In this document: in pieces, positions 7,913-16,728 of the stretch
How positions within the stretch are numbered: position 1 is the stretch's first letter
How the letters are laid out: each line of letters opens with the position of its first letter
Assembly: GCA_964471755.1 (NCBI GenBank)
Contig: CAYYJM010000096.1
Location: forward strand, 1 to 21,014
Source of the DNA: CAYYJM01 sp964471755
GTDB lineage: Bacteria; Planctomycetota; Planctomycetia; Gemmatales; Gemmataceae
Direction of reading: 5' to 3'
Length of the DNA: 21,014 bases
The notes under the pieces: generated by a model
What the model saw: only the letters and a program-made list of their open reading frames with translations
Databases searched by the model: none
What the model was told of the DNA's origin: nothing
Position numbers and translations under genes: made by a program

Positions 7913-9179
7913 GGCGGGCTACGCCGGTTCGCTCCCTCTCCCCCGGAGTACCAGGGGAGAGAGGCTTCTCGACCAGCCGCTGGAACCGCTCGCCCAGCAC
8001 CCGTTCGAGGTAGGGAACCACGCCCCAGAACCGTCGCAATTCAAGATACTCCCGCACGAACCCGGCCTCTCCCACCGGGACGCCGCGAACCGCCCGGATC
8101 ATCAGGTTTCTCGCCGTATGTTCCAGGCTGATGAACTCGACCACGTCCGTCCGGTATCCCAGGATGCGTAGTGCCAGCGCCCGGAAGGCGTCCGTCACGA
8201 GATCGGCCGTGCGCTGGTGCAGGATCCCATGTCGAAGGATCGGACGCAGGACCGAGGCCGGCCCCTCCGCTCGCAACTGCTCGTTCAGGTGATGATGACA
8301 GCACGGCACGCTCAGGAGTATCCGGGCTTCGCTGCGTACCGCCTGGGCGATGGCGTCGTCCGTCGCCGTGTCGCAGGCGTGCAGAGCAATGACGATGTCC
8401 GCCTCGACGTCCAGCTCGCCGATCCGGCCGGCGGCGAACTCCGCTCCGCTGGCTCCGAGCCGCTCGGAGCGGTCGATGCTCTTGCGGATGACCTCGTCGT
8501 TGACGTCCACGCCGAGGATGGAAGCCGGCACGCCGAGGAGGTCGTTCAGGTAGTGATGCACCGTCAGCGTCAAGTAGCTCAGGCCGCAGCCGCAGTCGAG
8601 GATGCGCACCGGCCGGCCGAGCCGGGCGAACCCCTCATCCAGGTGCCAGGCGTGTGTCAGTTGCTTGAGAAACTCGTTGATCTGCGTGAACTTCGCCCGC
8701 ATCGTCGGCCGGACCTGGCCAGCGCTCGTCGCGATGCCGAGAACCTCGAGCAGTCGGTCCGCCCGGCCCTCCGGTAGCGGCACATCCTTGACGCGGTTGT
8801 GGACCTGCGGCACTTCTTCCGCCGACTCCACCTGTCGCCGACCGACAAAGACCTTGCCCTTCTTCGTGGTGCGAAGGTCGATCTCTTCCGTGGCGGTCGA
8901 GAGGTGGACGCCTGCGAAGCCGAACCGGCACAGTTCGTCGAGCCGGCCGACGGCCTCGCGGGCCCGGGCGTTGTGGCGGATGTCCTTTCGGCCGTCGAAG
9001 TACGCGAACTGGAGTTGCCGACTGCCCTGGATCTCGACCGACCGCACGACGACACGCACCCAGGGACAGGGTTCGTCGCCGCGAAGGGTGCCGCCGAAGG
9101 TCGCCCGGCGGAAGTCGGAACCGAGGATGGTGTCGTGGATCAGCCGTCGGGCCGTCTCACAGTCGATCGCGCCGCTCAT
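7815..9179 (-). CDS. SAM-dependent methyltransferase, C-terminus extended through a repeat
   Basis: A 454-residue frame. The methyltransferase core has motif I as ILDCGCGLSYLTL (about residue 195), followed by a VDVN acidic strand, ADIVIALHACDTATDDAI and LLSVPCCHHHLNEQL. This is the pattern of the Methyltransf_32-type class I enzymes; the substrate is unknown (RNA or protein are possible). The N-terminal 150 residues form a separate domain. From about residue 403 the frame runs through the palindromic repeat at 7931-7964, giving EKPLSPGTPGERE. It then continues as an Arg/Ser/Cys-rich tail antisense to the CAP gene, which is probably not ancestral. The start overlaps the DUF1415 stop by 4 bp (ATGA), so it is the last gene of the mutase operon. 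Confidence 0.82.
   Translation of the reverse strand: MSGAIDCETARRLIHDTILGSDFRRATFGGTLRGDEPCPWVRVVVRSVEIQGSRQLQFAYFDGRKDIRHNARAREAVGRLDELCRFGFAGVHLSTATEEIDLRTTKKGKVFVGRRQVESAEEVPQVHNRVKDVPLPEGRADRLLEVLGIATSAGQVRPTMRAKFTQINEFLKQLTHAWHLDEGFARLGRPVRILDCGCGLSYLTLTVHHYLNDLLGVPASILGVDVNDEVIRKSIDRSERLGASGAEFAAGRIGELDVEADIVIALHACDTATDDAIAQAVRSEARILLSVPCCHHHLNEQLRAEGPASVLRPILRHGILHQRTADLVTDAFRALALRILGYRTDVVEFISLEHTARNLMIRAVRGVPVGEAGFVREYLELRRFWGVVPYLERVLGERFQRLVEKPLSPGTPGERERTGVARLTSVAACRRPGSRSRRPSACATSRCRSRCSRR
7931..7964. repeat. CTCTCCCC-type palindromic repeat between convergent genes
   Basis: CTCTCCCC (7936-7943) pairs with GGGGAGAG (7954-7961) around a GGAGTACC-like centre. It is a short, somewhat diverged member of the family seen at 17345-17602 and at the insertion-sequence target near 19500/20965. 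It lies just after the CAP stop codon and inside the methyltransferase frame. It could stop transcription from either side, but there is no T-tract. Confidence 0.75.
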
Positions 9180-9736
9180 GAGATCGGCCCCTGGCCGAGG
9201 CGGCGGCGAATCTCATCCAGGCCGAGCCGACGCAGCGTGGCGACGTTTCGTTCCGGGATCGCCGCCAGTTCCTCCGGATCGCCGGCCACCCGCGTGATGC
9301 TCTCCTCACGCAGCAGGTGCAGCATCGGATACGGCGACCGGTTCGTGTAGTTCGCCACGTCGTCGGCAGCGGTGTCGGCGAACTGATAGTCCGGATGAAA
9401 GCTCGCGATCTGGATGACGCCGTCGAGGCCGAGACGCCGCACCAGGCGGTCGGCCGGGTCGAGGAAATCGTTAAAATCGAGGAAGTCGGTTAGAACGCCC
9501 GGATGGATGAGCAGCGTCGTCTCGACGGTCGCGATCGGGGCGGTCGCCAGGTGCTGGAGTTCCCGGCCGAGATCCTGATAGAGCGACTCCTCGTCCGTGG
9601 CCGCCGAGACGACGTGGCGGACCTTGTCGCCCTGCACGACACGGCGGGCGAACGGGCAGAGGTTCAGGCCGATCACCATCGTTTCGACCCAGCGACGGGT
9701 CGCGTCGATCACGGCTTGCGAGTCCATCGGCGTCAT
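9176..9736 (-). CDS. DUF1415 family protein
   Basis: A 186-residue protein with the DUF1415 hallmarks: RWVETMVIGLNLCPFARRVV near the start, a central ASFHPDYQFADTAADDVANY, and NRSPYPMLHLLREESI towards the end, followed by a NVATLRRLGL tail. The family is conserved and uncharacterised. It is cytoplasmic by composition, with no signal peptide. The start is ATG 9736, in ATGA overlap with the meaB stop; a second ATG three codons later is an alternative. It is co-transcribed with the acyl-CoA mutase genes, but no functional link to the mutase is established. Confidence 0.88.
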   Translation of the reverse strand: MTPMDSQAVIDATRRWVETMVIGLNLCPFARRVVQGDKVRHVVSAATDEESLYQDLGRELQHLATAPIATVETTLLIHPGVLTDFLDFNDFLDPADRLVRRLGLDGVIQIASFHPDYQFADTAADDVANYTNRSPYPMLHLLREESITRVAGDPEELAAIPERNVATLRRLGLDEIRRRLGQGPIS

Positions 9737-10647
9737 CCGCTCTTTCCCCCGGCCAGGTCATCGAGCAGAGCCACCGTCGCCGCGGTCGAGTCCAGGCCGC
9801 CGCCTTGCCAGCGGGTCAGCACCTCGCGCACCGCCGGATCGCTCTGCCGATCGACAAACCGCCGGGCGAGGAGCTGCTGGGCGAGTCGCAGCAACTCGCG
9901 TGGCGTCCGTCGAGTGCCGCGCCGCAGCGATGCCGAGACGATGGCCCGGTAGAGTTCCGCCAGCCCATCGCCGGTGCGCGAACTGACGCGCAGAACGGGG
10001 ATGTCCACGCCGGGAGTCAGGCCCAGCGACATCCTGACCTGGGCCGCGACGCGATCCGCTCCGGGCAGGTCGGCCTTGTGGATCACCAGCAGGTCGGCCA
10101 CCTCGAACAGGCCGGCCTTCTCCCATTGCAGATCGTCTCCCGTCTCCGGCTGGACGAGCAGCACGAGGACATCGACCAGATCACGAACCACCGTATCGCC
10201 CTGCCCCGCGCCGACCGTTTCGAGCAGGATCAGGTCGAAGCCGAAGGACTCGACGACGCGGATGACTGCATCGAGATGCTCGGCCAGGGCACCCTGACCG
10301 CCGGCGGCGGCGAGGCTGCGGATGAAGACGCCGTCGTCGTCCGGCCGGGCCGGCATGCGGAAGCGATCGCCGAGCAAGGCTCCGCCGGAGAGCGGACTCT
10401 GCGGATCGCACGCCAGCACGGCCACGGTCTGACCGGCCCCGCGCGCCTGCTCGATCAGTTTGCCGACGAGGCTGCTCTTGCCGACGCCGCCGCTGCCGGT
10501 GACGGCCACGACTCGTGCCGGCTTCGCGGGCAGACCGACACCCGCGAGGATCGTCTCGACCGATTCGCCGCGAGCCACGAGCGACACCAGCCGAGCCAGG
10601 GCCAGGCGGTCGTGGCTCCGAAACCGGCTCAGGAGCGATTCAATCAT
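9733..10647 (-). CDS. meaB: MeaB/ArgK-type G3E GTPase, acyl-CoA mutase chaperone
   Basis: A 304-residue P-loop GTPase. The Walker A loop is G51-SGGVGKSS59, CDPQSPLSGGALLGDR is the switch region, ETVGAGQGDT is the Walker B/G3 region, and HKAD is the base-specificity motif. These match MeaB (MMAA), which loads cobalamin on methylmalonyl- or isobutyryl-CoA mutase and protects it. The C-terminal helical dimerisation part is present, and the length is near the family norm of 310-340. It follows the small mutase subunit with an 8-bp overlap, which fits a dedicated chaperone for the mutase encoded just upstream. Confidence 0.9.
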   Translation of the reverse strand: MIESLLSRFRSHDRLALARLVSLVARGESVETILAGVGLPAKPARVVAVTGSGGVGKSSLVGKLIEQARGAGQTVAVLACDPQSPLSGGALLGDRFRMPARPDDDGVFIRSLAAAGGQGALAEHLDAVIRVVESFGFDLILLETVGAGQGDTVVRDLVDVLVLLVQPETGDDLQWEKAGLFEVADLLVIHKADLPGADRVAAQVRMSLGLTPGVDIPVLRVSSRTGDGLAELYRAIVSASLRRGTRRTPRELLRLAQQLLARRFVDRQSDPAVREVLTRWQGGGLDSTAATVALLDDLAGGKSG

Positions 10648-11053
10648 CGCGAGCCCCCGTGTTCTCCTGGAGGTAGCGGACGATCTCGTCGAGGGGGGTG
10701 CCCGGCCCGAAGATGCGGGCGATGCCCAGTTCGTGCAGCTTCGGCACGTCCTCCTCGGGGATGATGCCGCCGATCATGACGCGGACGTGCCCCAGGCCGG
10801 CTTCCTGAAGCAGGGCCATGACGCGCGGCACGAGGGTCAGGTGGGCTCCGGAGAGCAGGCTCAGGCCGATCCAGTCGGCGTCCTCGTCGGCGGCGGTACG
10901 GACGACCGCCTCGGGGGTCTGCCACAGGCCGGCGTAGATGACGTGCATGCCGGCATCGCGCAGGGCTCGGGCCACGACCTTGATGCCGCGATCGTGACCA
11001 TCCAGACCGACCTTGGCCAGCACGACGCGCAACGGAACGGTGGCGGCTGTCAT
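10640..11053 (-). CDS. B12-dependent acyl-CoA mutase, small cobalamin-binding subunit
   Basis: A 137-residue protein from the ATG at 11053, chosen because AGGAAG lies just upstream and because family members begin at a lysine-valine-glycine strand soon after the start. An in-frame start 25 codons upstream (11128) would add an unconserved leader. The cobalamin signature D18-x-H20-x-x-G23 (LDGHDRG) supplies the His that ligates cobalt. SLLSGAH and GGIIPEEDV are the further nucleotide-tail binding loops. It corresponds to the separate small subunit of split mutases (IcmB or archaeal-type McmA2) and works with the large subunit encoded at 12417-14066. Two Uma2 genes separate the subunit genes. 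Confidence 0.9.
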   Translation of the reverse strand: MTAATVPLRVVLAKVGLDGHDRGIKVVARALRDAGMHVIYAGLWQTPEAVVRTAADEDADWIGLSLLSGAHLTLVPRVMALLQEAGLGHVRVMIGGIIPEEDVPKLHELGIARIFGPGTPLDEIVRYLQENTGARDD

Positions 11054-11124
11054 CACGCTTCCTCGACCTCGGGACCCGGCGGACTCTCTGTGGTCATTGT
11101 ATCGGACGGTCGGGACGTTCGCTC

Positions 11125-11676
11125 TCACACGAATAGATCCGCCACCGGGAAGGCCAGGCCCGGCCAGAGAGCGGGCAGGTCGAACACGTCGGCCGGGCCG
11201 AGTATCCGGGCCGGCTGGTTCGGCTCGAAGACGTGGACCGACTGTGACCCCGGGTCGATAACCACGGCGCTGATACCGACGACGAGGTACTCGTTCACCT
11301 TGTCCATCACGTCGTTCCAGCGATCCGACGGCGAACGGACCTCGACGACCAGATCCGGAAGTACCGCCGGGTAGCCGCGAGATGGCGGTCCAGGCAGTAT
11401 TCGGGCTGCCCGAATAAACGCCATGTCCGGTGCCCGGATCGTATCCGGGTTCCGCGTCAGGACGATCCCCGAGTCCCCCACGACCACCCTGCCGAGTCGG
11501 TGGGTTCGGACAAATGGAAGAACGAACGCGGCCAGATTCCCCAGAACCGTGCCATGCTCCTCTCCCGCTGGCGGCGTCATGACCACCCTCCCTTGCACGA
11601 GTTCCTCACGCATCCCGCGGTCTGGCAGGCGGGCGAACTCTTCCGCCGTCAACAGAGTGTCAGTCGCTGTCGTCAT
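11125..11676 (-). CDS. Uma2-family PD-(D/E)XK nuclease-like protein, copy B
   Basis: A 183-residue Uma2 (DUF820) protein starting MTTATDTLLTAEEFARLPD. Putative catalytic residues of the restriction-endonuclease-like fold are the Asp in APDMAF, the Glu in LVVEVRSPSD and the Lys in MDKVNEYL, followed by the VVIDP strand. Uma2 proteins are abundant in planctomycetes and cyanobacteria and their role is unknown. GGAGACGACG precedes the ATG and lies directly next to a fragment of the mutase gene. The 3' part (11135-11361) is about 93% identical to copy A, while the 5' part is much more diverged. Confidence 0.88.
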   Translation of the reverse strand: MTTATDTLLTAEEFARLPDRGMREELVQGRVVMTPPAGEEHGTVLGNLAAFVLPFVRTHRLGRVVVGDSGIVLTRNPDTIRAPDMAFIRAARILPGPPSRGYPAVLPDLVVEVRSPSDRWNDVMDKVNEYLVVGISAVVIDPGSQSVHVFEPNQPARILGPADVFDLPALWPGLAFPVADLFV

Positions 11677-11685
11677 CGTCGTCTC

Positions 11686-11852
11686 CGATCAGCTTTAGCT
11701 TCGCATCGACCTCCTGCTGATAGACGAACGCCGCATCGGCGATCTCGCAGCGGAAGAAGCCGGCCTCCAGGGCCTGGATCATGCCGATCATGACACGGAC
11801 GTGCCCCAGGCCGGCTTCCTGGAGCAGGGGCATGACTCGCGGCACGAGCGTC
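11686..11852 (-). pseudogene. Chimeric remnant of both mutase subunit genes between the Uma2 copies
   Basis: Bases 11686-11786 match 12701-12801 of the large-subunit gene with about 4 mismatches in 101. Bases 11785-11852 match 10771-10838 of the small-subunit gene with about 5 mismatches in 68. Read on the minus strand, a small-subunit piece (PRVMPLLQEAGLGHVRVMIG) passes in frame into a large-subunit piece (MIQALEAGFFRCEIADAAFV...). The joint is at ATGCCG, part of an ATGCCGCCG that occurs in both parent genes. The open frame runs 11845-11660 (61 codons) and ends in an Asp-rich run over the start of Uma2 copy B. It lacks an evident start signal and both active sites, so I treat it as a remnant. 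Confidence 0.9.
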
Positions 11853-11858
11853 CCGCCC

Positions 11859-12404
11859 TCACGTGAACAGATCCGCTACCGGGAAGGCCAGGCCCGGCCA
11901 GAGAGCGGGCAGGTCGAACATGTCGGTCGGGCCGAGCACCCGGGCCAGGTGGTTCGGCTCGAAGACGTGGACCGCCTGTGGCCCCGGGTCGATGACCACG
12001 ACGATGATACCGACGACGAGGTACTCGTTCACCTTGTCCATCACGTCGTTCCAGCGATCCGACGGCGAACGGACCTCGAAGACCAGTTCCGGGAGTACGC
12101 CAGGATACCCACGTGGCCGGGTTCCGGGTGGGATCCGCGACGGGCTGTAATAGGCGGCGTCCGGCCCGCGCACCGTATCCGGCTGGCGCGCCAGAATGAC
12201 GCCGACCTCCCCGACGATTCGCCCCAGGTGGTGCTGATTGAGGTAAGGCTGGATGAGGACGGCTATCTGCATCTGGATGCTGCCGTGCTCGTACCCCGGT
12301 GGCGGTGTCATGATCACCTTTCCTCGGACCAGCTCATGCCGCATTCCATCGGCGGGCAGTTGCGCGAATTCCTCAGCGGTCAGATTCTTGGTTGCCGTCG
12401 TCAT
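11859..12404 (-). CDS. Uma2-family PD-(D/E)XK nuclease-like protein, copy A
   Basis: A 181-residue paralogue of copy B with the same layout: TAEEFAQLP at the start, the Asp in GPDAAY, the Glu in LVFEVRSPSD, the Lys in MDKVNEYL and then VVIDPG. It starts 12 bases after the stop of the mutase large-subunit gene with a strong AAAGGAG site, so it is within the mutase operon. Its stop codon is only six bases from the chimeric mutase remnant. No DNA target or function can be inferred. Confidence 0.88.
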   Translation of the reverse strand: MTTATKNLTAEEFAQLPADGMRHELVRGKVIMTPPPGYEHGSIQMQIAVLIQPYLNQHHLGRIVGEVGVILARQPDTVRGPDAAYYSPSRIPPGTRPRGYPGVLPELVFEVRSPSDRWNDVMDKVNEYLVVGIIVVVIDPGPQAVHVFEPNHLARVLGPTDMFDLPALWPGLAFPVADLFT

Positions 12405-12416
12405 CGCCGTCTCCTT

Positions 12417-14066
<1,650 letters not shown>

Positions 14067-14110
14067 CGGATTCCTCCGGGAGAGAGCGTTGGATTGCTGT
14101 CAGTGGATCG

Positions 14111-14779
14111 TCATTGGTGGCACGGATGCTCGCTCACCCTGTTGTTCACCACGCGGATCACGCCGCGGTCCTGGTCATCCTCACCCTGCCACTGCACCTC
14201 GCCGTTGAGGATGTAGCCCCAGGGGGCGAGGAAGTGCTTGATGAGGTACTGGAGCCATTCCGTGTACTCGTAGAACTTCTCACCGCCGTCCCACTCGATG
14301 GCCGTGCCGTCCGCACTGGGCACCCACTGGCACCAGAGGCCGGGTTGGCCCCGGGGTGGCTTGTTGTAATCGAGAATCGATTCGTCGCGGGCCTGTCCGG
14401 CCAGGCCCTGGCCCCCGACGAAGTACGCGGCCTCCTTCCCGATCGGCAGCCCGGCCGCCTCGCGGATCGGATCGAGCAGGGCGGCGGCCCGATCCGCGTC
14501 ACGCTTCATCCGCCGGGTTCGGCTGAACTGCTTCAGGTAGGCCACGTGTTCGGGCTTGAGGCCGAACAGCCGCCAGAAGACGCGGTCGTCCTCGGCCCCG
14601 CCGGCGAGCCATTGTGACACCGCTTCGCCGCGCGGATCGCCCTGGTCGATGAGCCAGTCGGCGAACGCTCGCAGCGCGACGGTGTCCCCGGAGCGAATCG
14701 CCGCGAGGAATTCGCCCATCATCGGGCTCTCGACGCGGTAGCAATCGAAGCGGCCGGTGAATTCGGTCGTGTAGCCCAC
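14111..14779 (-). CDS. Conserved hypothetical protein with an internal TIGR02996-like insert
   Basis: A 222-residue protein. The ends, MGYTTEFTGRF and then KPEHVAYLKQFSRTRRMKRD...GQPGLWCQWVP...WDGGEKFYEYTEWLQYLI...GYILNGEVQWQGED...IRVVNN, resemble a widespread uncharacterised bacterial family. Between residues about 20 and 70 lies MGEFLAAIRSGD...RAFADWLIDQGDPRGEA, which resembles the planctomycete TIGR02996 motif. The start is GTG (14779), with the GGAG of the upstream gene's TAAGGAG stop region as ribosome site. It lies 44 bases upstream of the mutase large-subunit gene and could be co-transcribed with it. Function unknown. Confidence 0.78.
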   Translation of the reverse strand: MGYTTEFTGRFDCYRVESPMMGEFLAAIRSGDTVALRAFADWLIDQGDPRGEAVSQWLAGGAEDDRVFWRLFGLKPEHVAYLKQFSRTRRMKRDADRAAALLDPIREAAGLPIGKEAAYFVGGQGLAGQARDESILDYNKPPRGQPGLWCQWVPSADGTAIEWDGGEKFYEYTEWLQYLIKHFLAPWGYILNGEVQWQGEDDQDRGVIRVVNNRVSEHPCHQ

Positions 14780-14788
14780 GGCGGCTCC

Positions 14789-15721
14789 TTAGGAGGCGGT
14801 GCCGGGATCGGCTTCGAGGCCGAGTTCCTGGAGTGAGCTGGCGGTGCCGATGCGCAAGTTCAGTTCGACCAACTCATCCTCCGACAGAGCGGCGATACGA
14901 TCGTGGACGCCAGACGGCAGCGTCCCGAACTTCCGTTGCAGGGAGCGGATGAAGAGTGCTCGCTGGCCCTCTTCGTGCCCCAGTTCTCGGCTCGTCTTTG
15001 CGATCTGCATAGCTCCTCCGTATTGGGGTGTCAGCAGCCGCTGCTCGTAGTCCACCAGTTGCGGCCCCTCCAGCGGCAGGTAGGCCTCGATACACTCCGC
15101 GAGCAGGTACTTGTGCAGTTCCGGTAAGTCGCTCGCCATCACCCGTGCGAGGGCCTCCGCCTTGAGTTCCCCCCGCCGGTCCGGTGCGACCCGCATCAAG
15201 GCGGACAGCGCCACACCCAGGAGGCTCGCGCCGGCGACGTAGTCGAACGCCTCCAACCCCGGCAGGCCGATGTATGGAAAGCGAAACCGCAGGATCTCCT
15301 GGCCGTGGTGCGTCTCGATGTACTCGTCCCATCCCAGGCCCTCCAGGGCGACTGACAGGTAGAGCCCGACCGACAGCACCGGCAAGTCGTACTTGCGCCG
15401 CAGTTCGTGCCGGTAGTCGTAGATCCGCTTCCGCAGCGGTTCGACTGTGTCGGCCGACTCGATCTCGGCGTGGACCAGGACCAGCCACGGCTCGACCTCC
15501 CGCGCTTGCCGTTCGTCGGCCGCCTGGCTCACCGGCAGCTTGGCGGCAAGATCGATCATACGGCGTTCGCCCTGCGGCGGATCGGCGAAGATCTCCTGCG
15601 TCAGCCACTCGATCCGGGTGCAATCGTACCTCGCCGCGTCGGCCTCGCCCAGCACCAGACGCAGGAAGTCGGCGAAGAACGTCTGGAGCATCTGCTTGAA
15701 GCGCTGGTCGTGGTCGGCCAC
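14789..15721 (-). CDS. Rpn-family putative nuclease/transposase with DUF4351-like tail
   Basis: A 310-residue protein. The N-terminal two thirds match the Rpn/PD-(D/E)XK-type family: FADFLRLVLGEADAARYD, then the nuclease-like strand WLVLVHAEIESADTVEPLRKRIYDYR and KYDLPVLSVGLYL. The C-terminal part (about 235-310) is a DUF4351-like tail with YGGAMQIAKTSRELGHEE, RSLQRKFGTLPSGV and SSLQELGLEADP. Rpn proteins are related to recombination-promoting nucleases; activity here is inferred only. The start is GTG 15721, and TAAGGAG at the upstream gene's stop doubles as its ribosome site. The tail is shared with the DUF4058 protein upstream. Confidence 0.82.
   Translation of the reverse strand: MADHDQRFKQMLQTFFADFLRLVLGEADAARYDCTRIEWLTQEIFADPPQGERRMIDLAAKLPVSQAADERQAREVEPWLVLVHAEIESADTVEPLRKRIYDYRHELRRKYDLPVLSVGLYLSVALEGLGWDEYIETHHGQEILRFRFPYIGLPGLEAFDYVAGASLLGVALSALMRVAPDRRGELKAEALARVMASDLPELHKYLLAECIEAYLPLEGPQLVDYEQRLLTPQYGGAMQIAKTSRELGHEEGQRALFIRSLQRKFGTLPSGVHDRIAALSEDELVELNLRIGTASSLQELGLEADPGTAS
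14979..15024. repeat. 46-bp exact direct repeat, copy 1 (inside the Rpn-type gene)
   Basis: Identical over 46 bases to 15921-15966. It encodes YGGAMQIAKTSRELG at the start of the C-terminal tail in both host genes. Sequence on either side of the tail core is more diverged, so exact identity here points to recent exchange or a recombination boundary. Confidence 0.92.
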
Positions 15722-15730
15722 GGTCGCTCC

Positions 15731-16696
15731 TTACGAGGCGGGGTCCGGATCGGCTTCGAGGCCGAGTTCCCGCAGCGAGGAGACGCTGTGGAAGCGCTTG
15801 ACGATCGCCTTTAGCTCCGACTCGGCGAGTTGCGCCACTCGTTGGCGCACCTGCTCCTCGGGCGACCCGTACTGCTCTTCGATCATCTCGAGAAGCACGG
15901 CGCGAAGGCTTTCTTCCCGGCCCAGTTCTCGGCTCGTCTTTGCGATCTGCATAGCTCCTCCGTATTCTCCCTCTGTCGGGGTGGCGATCCGCAGTAACTC
16001 GCACGTCGCCTGGTAGCTCTCCTCCAGCGGCAGCGGCAGGCAGAGTTCTTCTTCGAGCCACAGCGGCGGCGTTGGCAACGGACTGCCGACGGCCAGTGCC
16101 TCCGGCCAGGCTTGCAGCTCGAATCCTTCCTGGCCTGGCACGGTGCGGTACGCGATCGCTGACAGTCCGGACGCCGACCGCCAGGCCAGGCCGCCGACCG
16201 GCTGCAATAGTGCCATCAACTCCAGGTGCAGATCGGCCAGCCGCTCGGTGACCACGTCGATCACGATGACGGTGACGCCCTGGTGCAGGTAGGCCGCACA
16301 CATGATCGCGAACGCTCGCCGGGAAGCCGATCGGTCCTTGTTCGCGGGACTCACCAACTCGATCGCCGCCCGAAGTTGAGGCCCGCCGAGAGTCTGCAAG
16401 AGGCGAACCTCGAAGGTTTCGGCCCGCTGCCATTCCAGCCCGCCTCGCAGCGGTGGAGCCGGCGGTGCCCATACGGCTGTGGCGGTCCCGTTCCCCTGGC
16501 TCGTCCGTGAATCGGTCTGCATCGCACCGACGTCCACCTCGATACCGCTGCGGAGCGGGGTCAGCGGCAGGGCTCGGTAATCGGGCGGCAACTCGCGGTT
16601 GAGCGGTCCGGCGATCGTGGTTGCCCAGGCGTTGTGGAACGCCTCCCAGGGGAGTTCCAGATTCAACGGTCGTCGAAAGTGATCGAGCAAGGGCAC
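15731..16696 (-). CDS. DUF4058 family protein with Rpn-like C-terminal tail
   Basis: A 321-residue protein. The first about 235 residues fit DUF4058: MPLLDHFRRPL, WEAFHNAWATTIAGPLNRELPPDY, AAIELVSPANKDRSASRRAF, YLHQGVTVIVIDVV and PLPTPPLWL. From about residue 240 it carries YGGAMQIAKTSRELGREE...SSLRELGLEADP, homologous to the end of the neighbouring Rpn-type protein. The start is GTG 16696, with GGGAGGTGG upstream. DUF4058 has no known function. The gene ends in TAAGGAG, which is the ribosome site for the next gene, so the two are coupled. Confidence 0.82.
   Translation of the reverse strand: MPLLDHFRRPLNLELPWEAFHNAWATTIAGPLNRELPPDYRALPLTPLRSGIEVDVGAMQTDSRTSQGNGTATAVWAPPAPPLRGGLEWQRAETFEVRLLQTLGGPQLRAAIELVSPANKDRSASRRAFAIMCAAYLHQGVTVIVIDVVTERLADLHLELMALLQPVGGLAWRSASGLSAIAYRTVPGQEGFELQAWPEALAVGSPLPTPPLWLEEELCLPLPLEESYQATCELLRIATPTEGEYGGAMQIAKTSRELGREESLRAVLLEMIEEQYGSPEEQVRQRVAQLAESELKAIVKRFHSVSSLRELGLEADPDPAS
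15921..15966. repeat. 46-bp exact direct repeat, copy 2 (inside the DUF4058 gene)
   Basis: Exact copy of 14979-15024 in the same orientation and reading frame, 942 bases away. It marks the point where the DUF4058 part passes into the tail shared with the Rpn-type protein. Confidence 0.92.
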
Positions 16697-16728
16697 AAGC
16701 CACCTCCCTGATGATACGCGATCCCGGC

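Noticed and set aside
11054..11128. Longer start for the small mutase subunit
   Set aside because: The extra 25 residues are unlike the family and have no ribosome site as good as the AGGAAG before 11053.
11660..11845. The 61-codon chimeric frame as a real small protein
   Set aside because: It has pieces of two mutase subunits without active sites and no ribosome site, and ends in an Asp run made by reading over the Uma2 start. A remnant is simpler.
14067..14110. Cobalamin riboswitch before the B12-dependent mutase
   Set aside because: Only 44 bases separate the upstream gene from the mutase start, too short for the aptamer, and no B12-box-like core was seen there.
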